From contig JAFGNT010000006.1 of the NCBI GenBank assembly GCA_016926855.1, forward strand, positions 32,943-96,942: 64,000 nucleotides of DNA, given 5' to 3'. The notes beneath the pieces were generated by a model. It was given only the letters and a program-made list of their open reading frames with translations, did not search any database and was not told the origin of the DNA. Position 1 is the first letter of the stretch, and each line of letters begins with the position of its first letter. This document shows, one piece after another, positions 27,704 through 36,686 of the stretch. Both the position numbers and the translations under genes were made by a program. The stretch is from Methanomicrobiaceae archaeon (GTDB taxonomy: Archaea > Halobacteriota > Methanomicrobia > Methanomicrobiales > Methanomicrobiaceae).

Positions 27704-27847
27704 TCAATCAGGCAGGACGTCCCACATCTCGAGGATCATCTCAAGCTCGGGATCCTGCCGAAAACTTTTTTCATCGTCCGGTTTCCCGTCCGTCCCGGGG
27801 ATAAAACCGGGTGCGAACCATACGCCGGGTTTCAGCAAACCAAACAT
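27704..27847 (-). CDS. 47-residue conserved-looking small protein
   Basis: A 47-codon frame (ATG at 27847, TGA at 27704-27706) beginning MFGLLKPGVWFAPGF and ending EMWDVLPD. It mixes a Trp/Pro/Gly-rich N-terminus with an acidic helix at the C-terminus. Strong support comes from a TATA box TTTAAATAAT centred 28 nt before the ATG, consistent with a leaderless transcript. It lies downstream of cobA on the same strand, between it and ilvD. The function is unknown. Confidence 0.6.
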   Translation of the reverse strand: MFGLLKPGVWFAPGFIPGTDGKPDDEKSFRQDPELEMILEMWDVLPD

Positions 27848-27870
27848 ACTACCGGGTGATTCACACCAGC

Positions 27871-27880
27871 ATTATTTAAA
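27871..27880 (-). promoter_or_regulatory. TATA box of the 47-residue gene
   Basis: Minus-strand TTTAAATAAT is centred 28 nt before the ATG at 27847. It sits in the gap after the cobA stop, so this gene can be expressed separately from the tetrapyrrole operon. Confidence 0.55.
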
Positions 27881-27906
27881 ACTATCGCCTAAAGACATCA
27901 CTATTG

Positions 27907-28635
27907 TTAATCGCTGTAAAGGCGCACCACGTCCCCGATGACGATGACCGCAGGCGGTGCAATCCCCGCATCCGCGGCACGGCGCCCGATCTCGCTGAGT
28001 GGTGCCACCGTGACACGCTGATCAGGGCGGAGCCCCCGTTCGATGATTGCGACCGGCGTTTCGGGGTCTTTGCCGTTCCTGATGAGCGATTCGGCGATAA
28101 CAGGCAGGTTTTTCACGCCCATCAGGATCACGATTGTTCCGCGTGTCCTGGCAAGCCACTGCCAGTTCAGTGCCGACTCGCCCTTCGTCGGGTCCTCATG
28201 CCCGGTGAGGATGGTCACCTGCGATGCATATCTCCGGTGGGTGACCGGAATGCCGACGCATTCCGGCACGGCGATGGCGCTGGAGATACCGGGAATTATT
28301 TCCACGGAAATCCCCTGTTCCCGGAGCGTCTCCATCTCCTCGCCGCCTCGCCCGAACAGGAACGGATCGCCGCCCTTGAGCCGGACAACGGTCTTGCCCT
28401 GCCGTGCCCGCTCAACCATAAGCGCTTCGATCTCGTCCTGTTCGAGAACGTGATGTCCTCCGTATTTCCCGCAGTCTACCAGTTCTGCCTCCCGGGGCAG
28501 TGAAGCGAGGATCTCGTCGCCCGGCAGCTGATCATACAGAATGACATCCGCCCCGTCTATCACCTCGCGGGCGCGGAACGTCAGCAGCCCGAGCCCGCCG
28601 GGGCCCGAACCGACAAGATACACCATTCCGGTCAT
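27907..28635 (-). CDS. cobA: Uroporphyrinogen-III C-methyltransferase
   Basis: A 242-residue SAM-dependent methyltransferase giving precorrin-2. Motifs are YLVGSGPGGLGLLT, VVRLKGGDPFLFGRGGEE and GISSAIAVPECVGIPVTHR. Precorrin-2 is the branch point for siroheme, cobalamin and coenzyme F430. It starts with an ATGA overlap on hemC and is the last gene of the tetrapyrrole operon. It lacks the CysG dehydrogenase half, which is supplied by the separate gene at 33 kb. Confidence 0.95.
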   Translation of the reverse strand: MTGMVYLVGSGPGGLGLLTFRAREVIDGADVILYDQLPGDEILASLPREAELVDCGKYGGHHVLEQDEIEALMVERARQGKTVVRLKGGDPFLFGRGGEEMETLREQGISVEIIPGISSAIAVPECVGIPVTHRRYASQVTILTGHEDPTKGESALNWQWLARTRGTIVILMGVKNLPVIAESLIRNGKDPETPVAIIERGLRPDQRVTVAPLSEIGRRAADAGIAPPAVIVIGDVVRLYSD

Positions 28636-29516
28636 TGCTTCACCCCCAGTTCGGCACGCGCCTCTTCGATCAGGTCATAGGCAAGAGCGCGCAGTTTTCT
28701 GCCGATGACACGCCCGTCATCGGGTGTTTTTCCCTCATCCTCGATCCTTTCCCACCTGCTGCCGTCGAGCGCGAGCACTTCGGCGAGGAGAAATCCGTTC
28801 TCGCAGTAGACTCCCTGCGGAGTGAAGCAGCCTCCGCCGACCTCCTCCATGACGGCCCGCTCAACACCGGTGTCCTGCCGTGTGGCAGCATCGTCAAGTG
28901 TGCCGACCGCCTGTTCGAGATCCGGATCGCGCCTGCAGACGACCGCGATCGTCCCCTGGTTCGGTGACGGGACGAACCACTGGGGAAGCAGCCGGGTGCC
29001 CGGCAGATCGAGGCCCAGCCGCTCCATTCCCGCCTCGGCGAGAACGATGGCGTCATACTCGCCGTCCTTCAGCTTCCGGAGGCGCGTATCGACATTCCCG
29101 CGGAGCGGCCTGATCTCCGCGTCGAGACTGCTCCGGTGCAGCTGCGCCTTTCGCCGGGTGCTCGACGTCCCGATAATCCGGACATCCTCAAGATCAGCGT
29201 AATGAACGAGAAAATCGGCAGGTGAGTCCCTCCTGAGTACTGCCGCCGTCACAACGCCACCGGGACGCTCTGCGGGGATATCCTTCATGCTGTGCACCGC
29301 CGCATCGATCTCTCCGGCGAGAATGGCCTCGTCGAGCGCACGCACGAACACACCCTGACCCCCGATCTCATGGAGAGGGACGTTTGTCTGTTCGTCGCCT
29401 ATTGTTTTGATGATCACCGTCTCTGTTTCAATGCCGGCCCGGTTGAGACCCTCGCAGACGCGGGACGCCTGTGCGAGGGCAAGGGCACTCCCCCGTGTCC
29501 CGATCTTCACAGGCAT
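28632..29516 (-). CDS. hemC: Hydroxymethylbilane synthase (porphobilinogen deaminase)
   Basis: A 294-residue enzyme polymerising four porphobilinogens. The dipyrromethane cofactor-binding Cys lies in [12 protein letters not shown], and [11 protein letters not shown] and [11 protein letters not shown] are family motifs. It overlaps hemL by 10 bases and cobA by four. No hemD (uroporphyrinogen-III synthase) is seen in the operon. Confidence 0.95.
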   Translation of the reverse strand: MPVKIGTRGSALALAQASRVCEGLNRAGIETETVIIKTIGDEQTNVPLHEIGGQGVFVRALDEAILAGEIDAAVHSMKDIPAERPGGVVTAAVLRRDSPADFLVHYADLEDVRIIGTSSTRRKAQLHRSSLDAEIRPLRGNVDTRLRKLKDGEYDAIVLAEAGMERLGLDLPGTRLLPQWFVPSPNQGTIAVVCRRDPDLEQAVGTLDDAATRQDTGVERAVMEEVGGGCFTPQGVYCENGFLLAEVLALDGSRWERIEDEGKTPDDGRVIGRKLRALAYDLIEEARAELGVKQ

Positions 29517-30745
29517 GCGAGATATGCTCCCGTTAGTTCGTCCAGGTCACTCCCGGTATGGGCGGCGGAGAGGAAATTCGTCTCGAACTGCGAGGGCGGG
29601 AGGAAGATTCCTTTCGAGCGCATCTTACCCCAGAAACGCGTAAATGCCACAGTATCGCTCTCCTTCGCCTCCCGGTAATTCCGCGGCGGCGTACTTCTGA
29701 AGAAGAACTTGAACATTGAACCATGCCGTACGAACGATCCGCCGTGTGATGCGACGGATTCGGCAAGCGCCCGCGTGCTTTCCTCAAGGCGCCCGTAGAG
29801 ATCCCGGTGCCCGTGCAGCCATGCAAGCGTGGCGCACCCTGCCGCAAGGCTTGCCGGGTTGCCGCTGAACGTGCCCGCCTGATATACAGGCCCCGACGGG
29901 GACACCATTTCCATAATATCCCTCCGGCCGCCGAATGCGCCGATGGGAAGGCCGCCGCCGATGATCTTGCCGAGCGTGGTGAGGTCGGGGGTCACATCGT
30001 ACATCACCTGCGCCCCGCCGATGCCGAGGCGGTACCCCGTGATCACCTCGTCGAAGATCAGCAGGGTGTCGTGGTCCGAACAGATCGACCTCACCTCGCG
30101 CAGGTAGCCCTCTTCGGGCAGGACCGGCCCGATATTTCCCATGACCGGTTCAAGGATGAACGCTGCGACGTCATCATGTGCACAGAGAAGCGCTTCAAGG
30201 GCTTCCGTGTCATTAAAAGGGACCTGACGCGTATGGGCGGTGAGGGCCGGAAGTACTCCCGCGGAATCGGGCACGCCCAGAGTGGTCGCCCCTGACCCGG
30301 CTTTCACGAGCACCGCATCGTGGGCACCGTGAAATCCCCCCTCCACCTTGATGATGTCCTTCTTCTGCGTATATCCGCGGGCAAGCCGTATCGCCGCCAT
30401 CGTCGCTTCCGAACCGCTGGACACAAACCGGACCATGTCCATGCCCGGGTGATCCGCGGTAATGCGGGCCGCCATCTCCGGCTCCAGTTCGACAGGCGTC
30501 CCGTACAGCCATCCTTTCTCGAGCTGCAAAGCGATCGCATCGCGGATCGCCGGGTGCGCATGCCCGAGAATCAGAGGGCCGTACGCCATGCAGCAGTCGA
30601 TATACTCGTCGCCGTCCACCGTCGTCAGCCGCGACCCCGAGGCATGCGCCGTATAGAAGGGAAAGGGCTTGATTGCCCGGACCGGGCTGCTCACGCCGCC
30701 GGGCATGAGACCCTGTGCTCGTGTAAACAGATCAGCGCTCTTCAT
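29507..30745 (-). CDS. hemL: Glutamate-1-semialdehyde 2,1-aminomutase
   Basis: About 412 residues, a class-III PLP aminotransferase fold. [14 protein letters not shown] holds the PLP-pyridine Asp and [18 protein letters not shown] the Schiff-base Lys. It makes 5-aminolevulinate from the product of hemA. The chosen ATG overlaps the hemB 3' end by 14 bases and has GGGGTGGC about 5 nt upstream. An earlier in-frame start at 30772 lies deeper in hemB. Confidence 0.95.
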   Translation of the reverse strand: MKSADLFTRAQGLMPGGVSSPVRAIKPFPFYTAHASGSRLTTVDGDEYIDCCMAYGPLILGHAHPAIRDAIALQLEKGWLYGTPVELEPEMAARITADHPGMDMVRFVSSGSEATMAAIRLARGYTQKKDIIKVEGGFHGAHDAVLVKAGSGATTLGVPDSAGVLPALTAHTRQVPFNDTEALEALLCAHDDVAAFILEPVMGNIGPVLPEEGYLREVRSICSDHDTLLIFDEVITGYRLGIGGAQVMYDVTPDLTTLGKIIGGGLPIGAFGGRRDIMEMVSPSGPVYQAGTFSGNPASLAAGCATLAWLHGHRDLYGRLEESTRALAESVASHGGSFVRHGSMFKFFFRSTPPRNYREAKESDTVAFTRFWGKMRSKGIFLPPSQFETNFLSAAHTGSDLDELTGAYLACL

Positions 30746-31697
30746 GAAGCCACCCCGCGACATCGCGAGCAAAATAGGTAATGATGAGATCAGCCCCCGC
30801 CCTTTTTATACAGACGAGGCTTTCAAGAACAGTCTCCCGCCGGGAAAGCCACCCCCTGTCAGCTGCCGCAGCAATCATCGAGTACTCGCCGCTCACCTGG
30901 TATGCGGCGACAGGGAGCCCGAGTTCCCTCACCGCGGCGATAATATCAAGATAAAATGATGCGGGCTTCACCATCAGGATGTCCGCGCCTTCCGAACGGT
31001 CCAGATCCGATTCGAGGATCGCCTCACGCCGGTTGGACGGAGATATCTGGTAGGTGCTCCGGTCTCCGAACGAAAACCCGGAGTCGGCCGCTTCGCGGAA
31101 GGGGCCGTACAGTGCGCTCGCGAACTTCGACGAGTATGACATGATCGGGAGATCACAAAATCCCGCGTCGTCAAGTGCCCGGCGAATAGCCCCGACCATG
31201 CCGTCGAGCATGCACGACGGCGCAACGATATCTGCGCCGCTTTTCGCGTGGCTGACTGCAATTCGTGCTATCAGGTCGAGGGACGGATCGTTGAGGAGGT
31301 CGGGTCCCTCCGCAGTGTCACCGACAATACCGCAATGGCCGTGATCGGTATATTCGCAGGCGCATACATCGGTAATCACCACAAGGTCCGGAACAGCCGA
31401 CTTCATTGCCCTGACGGCAGCCTGGATAATGCCGTCCGCGGCATAGGCACCGGACGCCTCCGGATCCTTGGCCTTCGGAATCCCGAACAGGATGACGGCC
31501 CCGAGGCCTGCATCCCGGATATCGCGGGCCACCGTTCCCGCCTCTCTGAGGGGGTACCGGAACTGGCCGGGCATGGACGCGATCGAAACCGGTTCCGATG
31601 CATTTTCATCGAAAAAAAGCGGCATGATCAGGTCATGCACGCTCAGGGTTGTCTCACGCACAAGCGGTTGAAGGGATCGCTTTCGTAAACGTCTCAT
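30732..31697 (-). CDS. hemB: Delta-aminolevulinic acid dehydratase (porphobilinogen synthase)
   Basis: About 321 residues. The two active-site lysines lie in [15 protein letters not shown] and [14 protein letters not shown], and the metal site is the Cys-rich [17 protein letters not shown], the zinc type. The start at 31697 overlaps the hemA stop as ATGA. An in-frame start at 31715 exists, but the family N-terminus [16 protein letters not shown] favours 31697. Confidence 0.96.
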   Translation of the reverse strand: MRRLRKRSLQPLVRETTLSVHDLIMPLFFDENASEPVSIASMPGQFRYPLREAGTVARDIRDAGLGAVILFGIPKAKDPEASGAYAADGIIQAAVRAMKSAVPDLVVITDVCACEYTDHGHCGIVGDTAEGPDLLNDPSLDLIARIAVSHAKSGADIVAPSCMLDGMVGAIRRALDDAGFCDLPIMSYSSKFASALYGPFREAADSGFSFGDRSTYQISPSNRREAILESDLDRSEGADILMVKPASFYLDIIAAVRELGLPVAAYQVSGEYSMIAAAADRGWLSRRETVLESLVCIKRAGADLIITYFARDVAGWLHEER

Positions 31698-32968
31698 TCG
31701 TCTTTCTGGATACATAGCGGTTCACCCCGGGTAATTGCCTTAACGAGCGCCTCTGCGTACTGCAGCTCACCGCATTCGGCACTTTCACGAATTGAATATG
31801 TTGCATCGACAAGCAGTTTTTTCACGAGAACACGGGATAAATCGTCTATAATCCCGAGAACGTGATCATCGCATGTGCCAAGGCGGGCAACCGCCTTGTC
31901 CCGCTCACGGGTCCGGATAGCCTCGGCCCATGTATGCAGCCCCGAGAGCGTGTCACCCGCGGCAGCACGGTTCAGGAGTGACACGAAATGCGATATCTCC
32001 TCCTCGATGACCGCCTCTCCCATCTCGGCCTGCTTTTTCCGGTTCCTCATATTTTCTTCGCTGACCGACCTGAGGTCGTCGATGGTGAACACATGCACGC
32101 CCGGGACGGTTGCCACCTCCTCTTCCACGTCGCGGGGCTGGGCGATGTCGATGAGAATGAGAGGACGCGGTGCTTCGTCAAGCGGCCAGTGGCGCTCATT
32201 CATCGCCTGTCTGATCCCCTCGGCATGAATCACGGGGTGCGGCGCAGCCGTGCACGATATCACGACGTCGGAGAGGGCGATATACCGGTACAGGCTCTCG
32301 AGGTTGACCGCTTTCCCCCCGATTTCGTCCGCAAGCGCGACCGCACGGGCAAATGTCCGGTTCGTAACGTATATGGCGGTCAGGTGCTGGGCGGCCAGCG
32401 CCTGGGTGACGAGACGCCCGATCTCGCCGCTCCCGACGACGATGATATGCTTCCCCCGAAGGCTCCCGAGCAGGTTTTCGGCAAGCTTCACGGCAGCGGA
32501 GCCGATGGAGACCGCACCGTTGTTGATCTGCGTTCTCTGCCTGACCTCCACACCCACGTGCACCGCCTTCGTGAGGCAGAGATCGGTGATCGTGCTGCTC
32601 GTGCCCTGCTCCTGTGCCAACGACATCGCACTTTTCAGCTGGCCGAGGATCTGGTCTTCACCGACGATCATGGAATCTATACCCGATGCAAGCCTGAGCA
32701 GGTGCCGCAGTGCGTCGATTCCTTCACGAACCCAGAACCCGCTTTTCCCACGCTCTTTAAGGAACGCGGCAAGCGATTCGGCATCCCCGTGCACGAGGAG
32801 TTCGACCCTGTTGCACGTCTGGAGCAGCACGGCTCCCTTGAACCGGGTGCGGGCGTCGACAAGAAGGGCCGCCTCATCGGCAAACCTGAACTGCTCGAGA
32901 ACCGCCACGTCGGCGTCATGATGGCTGATGCCGGCACAGGCAACCGGTGCATAGAGCATGGATTTCAT
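31694..32968 (-). CDS. hemA: Glutamyl-tRNA reductase
   Basis: A 424-residue first enzyme of C5-pathway tetrapyrrole synthesis, reducing Glu-tRNA to glutamate semialdehyde. Catalytic C52 is in LQTCNRVELL, GEDQILGQLK is the tRNA-binding and catalytic region, and the NADPH domain has VVGSGEIGRLVTQAL. The C-terminal helices form the dimerisation domain. It overlaps the upstream precorrin-2 dehydrogenase gene by four bases. Confidence 0.96.
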   Translation of the reverse strand: MKSMLYAPVACAGISHHDADVAVLEQFRFADEAALLVDARTRFKGAVLLQTCNRVELLVHGDAESLAAFLKERGKSGFWVREGIDALRHLLRLASGIDSMIVGEDQILGQLKSAMSLAQEQGTSSTITDLCLTKAVHVGVEVRQRTQINNGAVSIGSAAVKLAENLLGSLRGKHIIVVGSGEIGRLVTQALAAQHLTAIYVTNRTFARAVALADEIGGKAVNLESLYRYIALSDVVISCTAAPHPVIHAEGIRQAMNERHWPLDEAPRPLILIDIAQPRDVEEEVATVPGVHVFTIDDLRSVSEENMRNRKKQAEMGEAVIEEEISHFVSLLNRAAAGDTLSGLHTWAEAIRTRERDKAVARLGTCDDHVLGIIDDLSRVLVKKLLVDATYSIRESAECGELQYAEALVKAITRGEPLCIQKDE

Positions 32969-33588
32969 GGTGCGTACTTCCGTATCATCGTCTTTCGCGC
33001 CTTGTCCGGGTTGGTTGCGAGCACCGCCCAGATCTCATCATCGTTCAGCATTTCCCAGAGTATCACGGATCTCTCTGTTTGATCGGGAACACTCTCCCGG
33101 AGCAGGGTGCGAAGTTCCTGCTGGAGGGCAATCATCCCGTCGAGATTGCCGTATTCATCCTCAATGCGGCGACGGAGCCAGCGTGCGACAGCAGGACTGC
33201 TCCCCCCTGTGCTCACGGCGATTATGAAATTCTTCCCTCGTGCAACGGCAGGGAGTGTCACGTCTGCAACACCCCCGCCGGCATCATTGAAGAGGACGCC
33301 TCCGGCGCGGCAGAGACGCCCGATCCGGGCATTCAGCGAAGGAGATGGCGTTGCCGCAACGGCGAGGAAGGCTCCCGAGAGCATGTCCGCAAGGGCGGCG
33401 TCGGTGACCGTATCAAGGTCGCACTCCAGGGCTGTGAGAGGCATCGCCTCAAAGTCGGGGTGAAATGATCGGCTCACGACAAGCACATCCGCTTCCGGCA
33501 TGAAGTGGGCCGCCTTCCGCCTGCCGACCTCTCCGCCCCCGAAGATGACCACCCGTCTTCCTCGCAGGTTGAGCATGAGGGGGATCAT
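32965..33588 (-). CDS. Precorrin-2 dehydrogenase / siroheme synthase N-terminal-like protein
   Basis: About 207 residues. A Rossmann NAD site (RRVVIFGGGEVGRRKAAHF) is followed by the CysG-N/Met8p pattern AVAATPSPSLNARIGRLCRAGGVLFNDAGG and FIIAVSTGGSSPAVARWLRRRIE. It oxidises precorrin-2 to sirohydrochlorin. It is first in the operon sirC-like/hemA/hemB/hemL/hemC/cobA. ATGs at 33621 and 33633 are also in frame. Homologues begin near MIPLMLNLRG, and an AT element near 33612 would fit a leaderless start at 33588. Confidence 0.88.
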   Translation of the reverse strand: MIPLMLNLRGRRVVIFGGGEVGRRKAAHFMPEADVLVVSRSFHPDFEAMPLTALECDLDTVTDAALADMLSGAFLAVAATPSPSLNARIGRLCRAGGVLFNDAGGGVADVTLPAVARGKNFIIAVSTGGSSPAVARWLRRRIEDEYGNLDGMIALQQELRTLLRESVPDQTERSVILWEMLNDDEIWAVLATNPDKARKTMIRKYAP

Positions 33589-33763
33589 GGAAATATGATT
33601 TGTTTCCCCGGAAATTAACATTACGTAAAACAATCTCCGGTGATCCGTATGCAGGGTACCGCCGGTGCTCCCGCCAAGCCCTCACGGGCCGGCAACCGTG
33701 CGGCCGGTTTTCGGGCAATGGGCAGGGCACCCGGATGAATCCCCGGTAAAATCCCTGAGGATA

Positions 33764-33773
33764 TCTATAATAT
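33764..33773 (+). promoter_or_regulatory. TATA box for trkH-trkA
   Basis: TCTATAATAT is centred about 32 nt before the trkH ATG, so the leader would be only a few bases. The divergent interval 33634-33763 is GC-rich with short inverted repeats but contains no gene I can support. Confidence 0.5.
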
Positions 33774-33800
33774 CTTCCCCCCCGATTCAAGAAAATACGG

Positions 33801-35228
33801 ATGTATGAACTCGTGTCGCCGGTGAACAGTGCCGGCATCCTGAAGTATCTCGGCCTCATCATGATCGGCATCGGGGCGGTCATGGCGGTCCCGCTCGTCG
33901 TTGCTCTCTTCTTTTCAGAATGGTTTATCGCCGGGACATATGGCGTTATCGCGACACTCATCATCACTCTGGGGACACTGATATCCCGGCTTCTTCCCGA
34001 GTACGAACTGCAGTGGAAGGACGCCATGGTCATTGCAGCAATCATCTTTCCCCTCTCGTCATTCCTCTCCGCAATCCCCTTCTCGCTCTCGACAGGCATG
34101 CCGTTTCTCGACGCATTTTTCGAAGCGGCATCAGGCCTGACGACAACCGGCCTCTCGGTCGCTCCGGCCGATGTCGGCCCGGTGTTCCTCTTCGCCCGGT
34201 CATGGCTCCAGTGGATTGGCGGCATAGGTATCGTATTAATTGTCATATCGGTGCTTGTACCGCCCGGTGTGAGCGCGTTCCGGCTCTTTCTTGTCAATAT
34301 CGGGGACCAGAAGCTCCGGCCGAGTGTCGTCGGTACCGCCACCCTGCTCGGAAAGATCTACTGCGCCATCACCCTCGCGGCGTTTTTGCTGCTTCTCCTC
34401 GGCGGTATGCCCGTTTTCGATGCCGTCTGCCACGCACTCTGCACCGTTTCGACAGGAGGGTTTTCCACCCGCTTCGAATCGATTGCCGCATTTCCCGGCT
34501 ATTTCATTCCGTTCGTGGTGACGGTTGCCTGTGTCATGGGTTCGGTCAATTTCGCCATCTTCCCCCGCCTCCTCCACAATCCGCGGGAACTGTTCTCGAG
34601 CGTCCAGTTTCTCTGGTTCCTCGGCATCGCTGCTGTCGGAACCCTCCTCATTACCGCCGTCCTGTCAGGCACCGTGCCGGTTGCCGAAGCGCTGTCGCTT
34701 GCGGCCTTTCAGGCATTCTCGGCACTCACATCAGCAGGATTTGCGACGGTGGACGTCAATACCTTCCCCCCGGCGGCAAAGGCGGTGCTCACGGTGCTCA
34801 TGTGGATCGGCGGCAGTGTGGGATCGACCGCAGGCGGCATGAAGATCCTCCGGCTCATCATCATCTTAAAGGTCATCCACATCGTCTTTATCAGGTTTTT
34901 CCTGCCGAAAGAGGCGCTCACGCCACTGCGGGTGCGTGATTCGACCGTCGAATCCGATGACCTCCAGACGCTTATCGCGTTCGTCGCACTTTATATGGCC
35001 TTTACGGTGGGATCGGCATTTGTATTCATGCTCTACGGCTTTCCGCTGGGAGACGCGCTCTTCGAGGTATCGAGCGCTATCGGAACGGTCGGCCTTTCGT
35101 GCGGGATCACAAGCGCCGCGCTGCCCGGCGTGCTGAAAGGAGTGCTGATTCTGGATATGCTGCTCGGCCGGATCGAGATCATACCAGTATGTATATTGCT
35201 CTTCCCGCGAACGTGGGTGAAGGGGTAA
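33801..35228 (+). CDS. trkH: Trk potassium uptake channel, membrane subunit
   Basis: A 475-residue protein with about ten membrane segments arranged as the four pore repeats of the TrkH/KtrB family. Selectivity-loop regions include ASGLTTTGLSV, CTVSTGGFSTR, SALTSAGFATVD and SSAIGTVGLSCG. It forms the K+-conducting subunit, gated by the TrkA ring encoded immediately downstream (7-base gap). K+ uptake and betaine uptake (17-20 kb) are both parts of osmotic adaptation. Confidence 0.94.
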   Translation: MYELVSPVNSAGILKYLGLIMIGIGAVMAVPLVVALFFSEWFIAGTYGVIATLIITLGTLISRLLPEYELQWKDAMVIAAIIFPLSSFLSAIPFSLSTGMPFLDAFFEAASGLTTTGLSVAPADVGPVFLFARSWLQWIGGIGIVLIVISVLVPPGVSAFRLFLVNIGDQKLRPSVVGTATLLGKIYCAITLAAFLLLLLGGMPVFDAVCHALCTVSTGGFSTRFESIAAFPGYFIPFVVTVACVMGSVNFAIFPRLLHNPRELFSSVQFLWFLGIAAVGTLLITAVLSGTVPVAEALSLAAFQAFSALTSAGFATVDVNTFPPAAKAVLTVLMWIGGSVGSTAGGMKILRLIIILKVIHIVFIRFFLPKEALTPLRVRDSTVESDDLQTLIAFVALYMAFTVGSAFVFMLYGFPLGDALFEVSSAIGTVGLSCGITSAALPGVLKGVLILDMLLGRIEIIPVCILLFPRTWVKG

Positions 35229-35235
35229 ACAGGTC

Positions 35236-35901
35236 ATGCGGGTCATTATCGTCGGTGCAAGCGCGCTCGGGACAAATCTTGCCCAGCGACTGATAAAGAA
35301 GGGAAAGGAAGTCATTTTAATCGAAAGGGACGAAGCACGGGCAAAGGAGCTATCCGAAACGCTCGACTGTACGGTGATCAACGCAGAGGGCACCCGGCCC
35401 GATATTCTCGAAAAAGCCGAGATCGACAAGGCCGACGCCATCGTCGCATGCACCGAGCACGACCAGAACAATATCCTCATCGCCCTGATCGCCCGGACCA
35501 TGAACGTACCGGAGATCATTATCAGGACAGAAGACATCCAGTTTCTCGCAATCGCGAAAAAACTCGGGTTCCGCCACGTCGTCAACCCGCCCCAGACGGC
35601 CTCTGTCATCATCTCCGATGCCCTGCGCGGTGTCGATACCATCGAGCTTTCCACCCTGATGCGCGGGGACATGCGGTTCCGGAGCGTTATCGTGGGTTCG
35701 AAGATGGCGGACAAAAAGCTCTCGGAGGTCACCCTTCCCAAGGGAAACGCCTACATCGGCATATACCGCCAGGAGGTATTTCTCCTCCATACCGATGACC
35801 CGGCCTTAAAGGAGGGCGACGAACTGCTCGTCGTGACCGTGGAGGAATCGGAGACCGACCTCTGTGACATCTTCTGCGATATCGAGGAGAATCAGGGCTG
35901 A
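35236..35901 (+). CDS. trkA: Trk potassium uptake regulatory subunit (RCK protein)
   Basis: A 221-residue single RCK unit. The N-terminal RCK-N Rossmann domain has MRVIIVGASALGTNLAQRL and the acidic ligand residue in VILIERDE. A RCK-C domain occupies about 135-215. It binds NAD(H) or ATP/ADP and gates TrkH. The next feature downstream is tRNA-Gly. Confidence 0.95.
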   Translation: MRVIIVGASALGTNLAQRLIKKGKEVILIERDEARAKELSETLDCTVINAEGTRPDILEKAEIDKADAIVACTEHDQNNILIALIARTMNVPEIIIRTEDIQFLAIAKKLGFRHVVNPPQTASVIISDALRGVDTIELSTLMRGDMRFRSVIVGSKMADKKLSEVTLPKGNAYIGIYRQEVFLLHTDDPALKEGDELLVVTVEESETDLCDIFCDIEENQG

Positions 35902-35967
35902 ATAGAACCAATTCGATATACTTATAATCAAGTATCACGAATCCTGTAGAGCACTACGACTGCACCT

Positions 35968-36039
35968 GCGCCGATAGTGTAGTGGTTATCACTAGGCGTT
36001 GCCAACGCCTAAACCCGGGTTCGAGTCCCGGTCGGCGCA
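35968..36039 (+). tRNA. tRNA-Gly (GCC)
   Basis: A 72-nt cloverleaf. The acceptor stem GCGCCGA pairs with TCGGCGC, discriminator A. The anticodon stem AGGCG/CGCCT encloses TTGCCAA, giving anticodon GCC. The T arm is CGGGTTCGAGTCCCG. CCA is not encoded. An AT element (ACTTATAATC near 35920) fits its promoter, and a T-rich run at 36067-36072 could terminate it. Confidence 0.97.
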
Positions 36040-36098
36040 TCAGGACACAACGGTCGATTTCTTTCATTTTTTCACCCGAATATCTCCGCTTTCCCTTG

Positions 36099-36686
36099 TT
36101 ATATTCCGGATCCCAAAAGCCCGTATCCGATATCGTACACCTTTTTCATGACCGGTTCGTCCTCCCGGACCGAACCCCGGTCAAAGAACCCGTACACGGG
36201 AAACCTCTCCCCGACCGTGTACCCGAGCGACTCCATAGGGCGTGCCATGGCATCGAGCGCAAATCCCCTTTCGGACGGGTCCGTCTGCTCGCACACGGAG
36301 AATACAACGGCTGTCCGCGCCCTGTCCGCGAGACGGCTTGAATACCGCCGGGGCCGGTCGTCGGAAAAGATATAGTACGGATACAGGCGGTCGATGAAGG
36401 ACTAAACGAGGCTGGTCACGTTGTAATTATACGTGGGCGAACCGAGGATGATGACGTCCGAATCCTCAATCTTCGAATACAGCAGGTTCATTCCGTCATT
36501 GAACCGGGAACAGGTCAGGTCTTTTCTGCACTGCTCACATCCGATTCAGGGAGTAATGGCATAATCCCGGAGAGCTATGATCTCCGTCTCCCCCCCGGCA
36601 GCGCTCGCACCGGCAATAATCTCCTTCACAATAAGGTCGGTATTACCCTGTGCCCGGGGACTGCCGGATATTCCGAGGATCTTCAT
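36099..36686 (-). pseudogene. Iron-sulfur flavoprotein / NAD(P)H-dependent FMN reductase with two in-frame stops
   Basis: One continuous 195-codon reading frame for a flavodoxin-fold flavoprotein (MKILGISGSPRAQGNTDLIV at the start, SDVIILGSPTYNYNVTSLV in the middle, ending YGLLGSGI), interrupted only by stops. Codon 47 is TGA (36546-36548) and codon 95 is TAG (36402-36404). TGA47 sits where the first cysteine of the compact cluster motif is expected, before C50, C53 and C59. TAG95 falls in SLV-stop-SFIDR, where relatives have Lys. No frameshift separates the parts. The simplest reading is a recently inactivated gene. Recoding is possible but unsupported by anything else in the window. Confidence 0.8.

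Noticed and set aside
27584..27859. A 91-codon plus-strand frame between ilvD and cobA
   Set aside because: It is the reverse of the better-supported 47-residue minus-strand gene, and it has no start signal.
33634..33763. A possible riboswitch in the GC-rich leader between the tetrapyrrole operon and trkH
   Set aside because: I checked for cobalamin, SAM and fluoride riboswitch consensus features and saw none; only ordinary short inverted repeats are present.
36099..36686. Calling the flavoprotein a selenoprotein or pyrrolysine protein outright
   Set aside because: There are two different stops, no recoding machinery in the window, and no Sec or Pyl member of this family that I know of. It is kept only as a lead.
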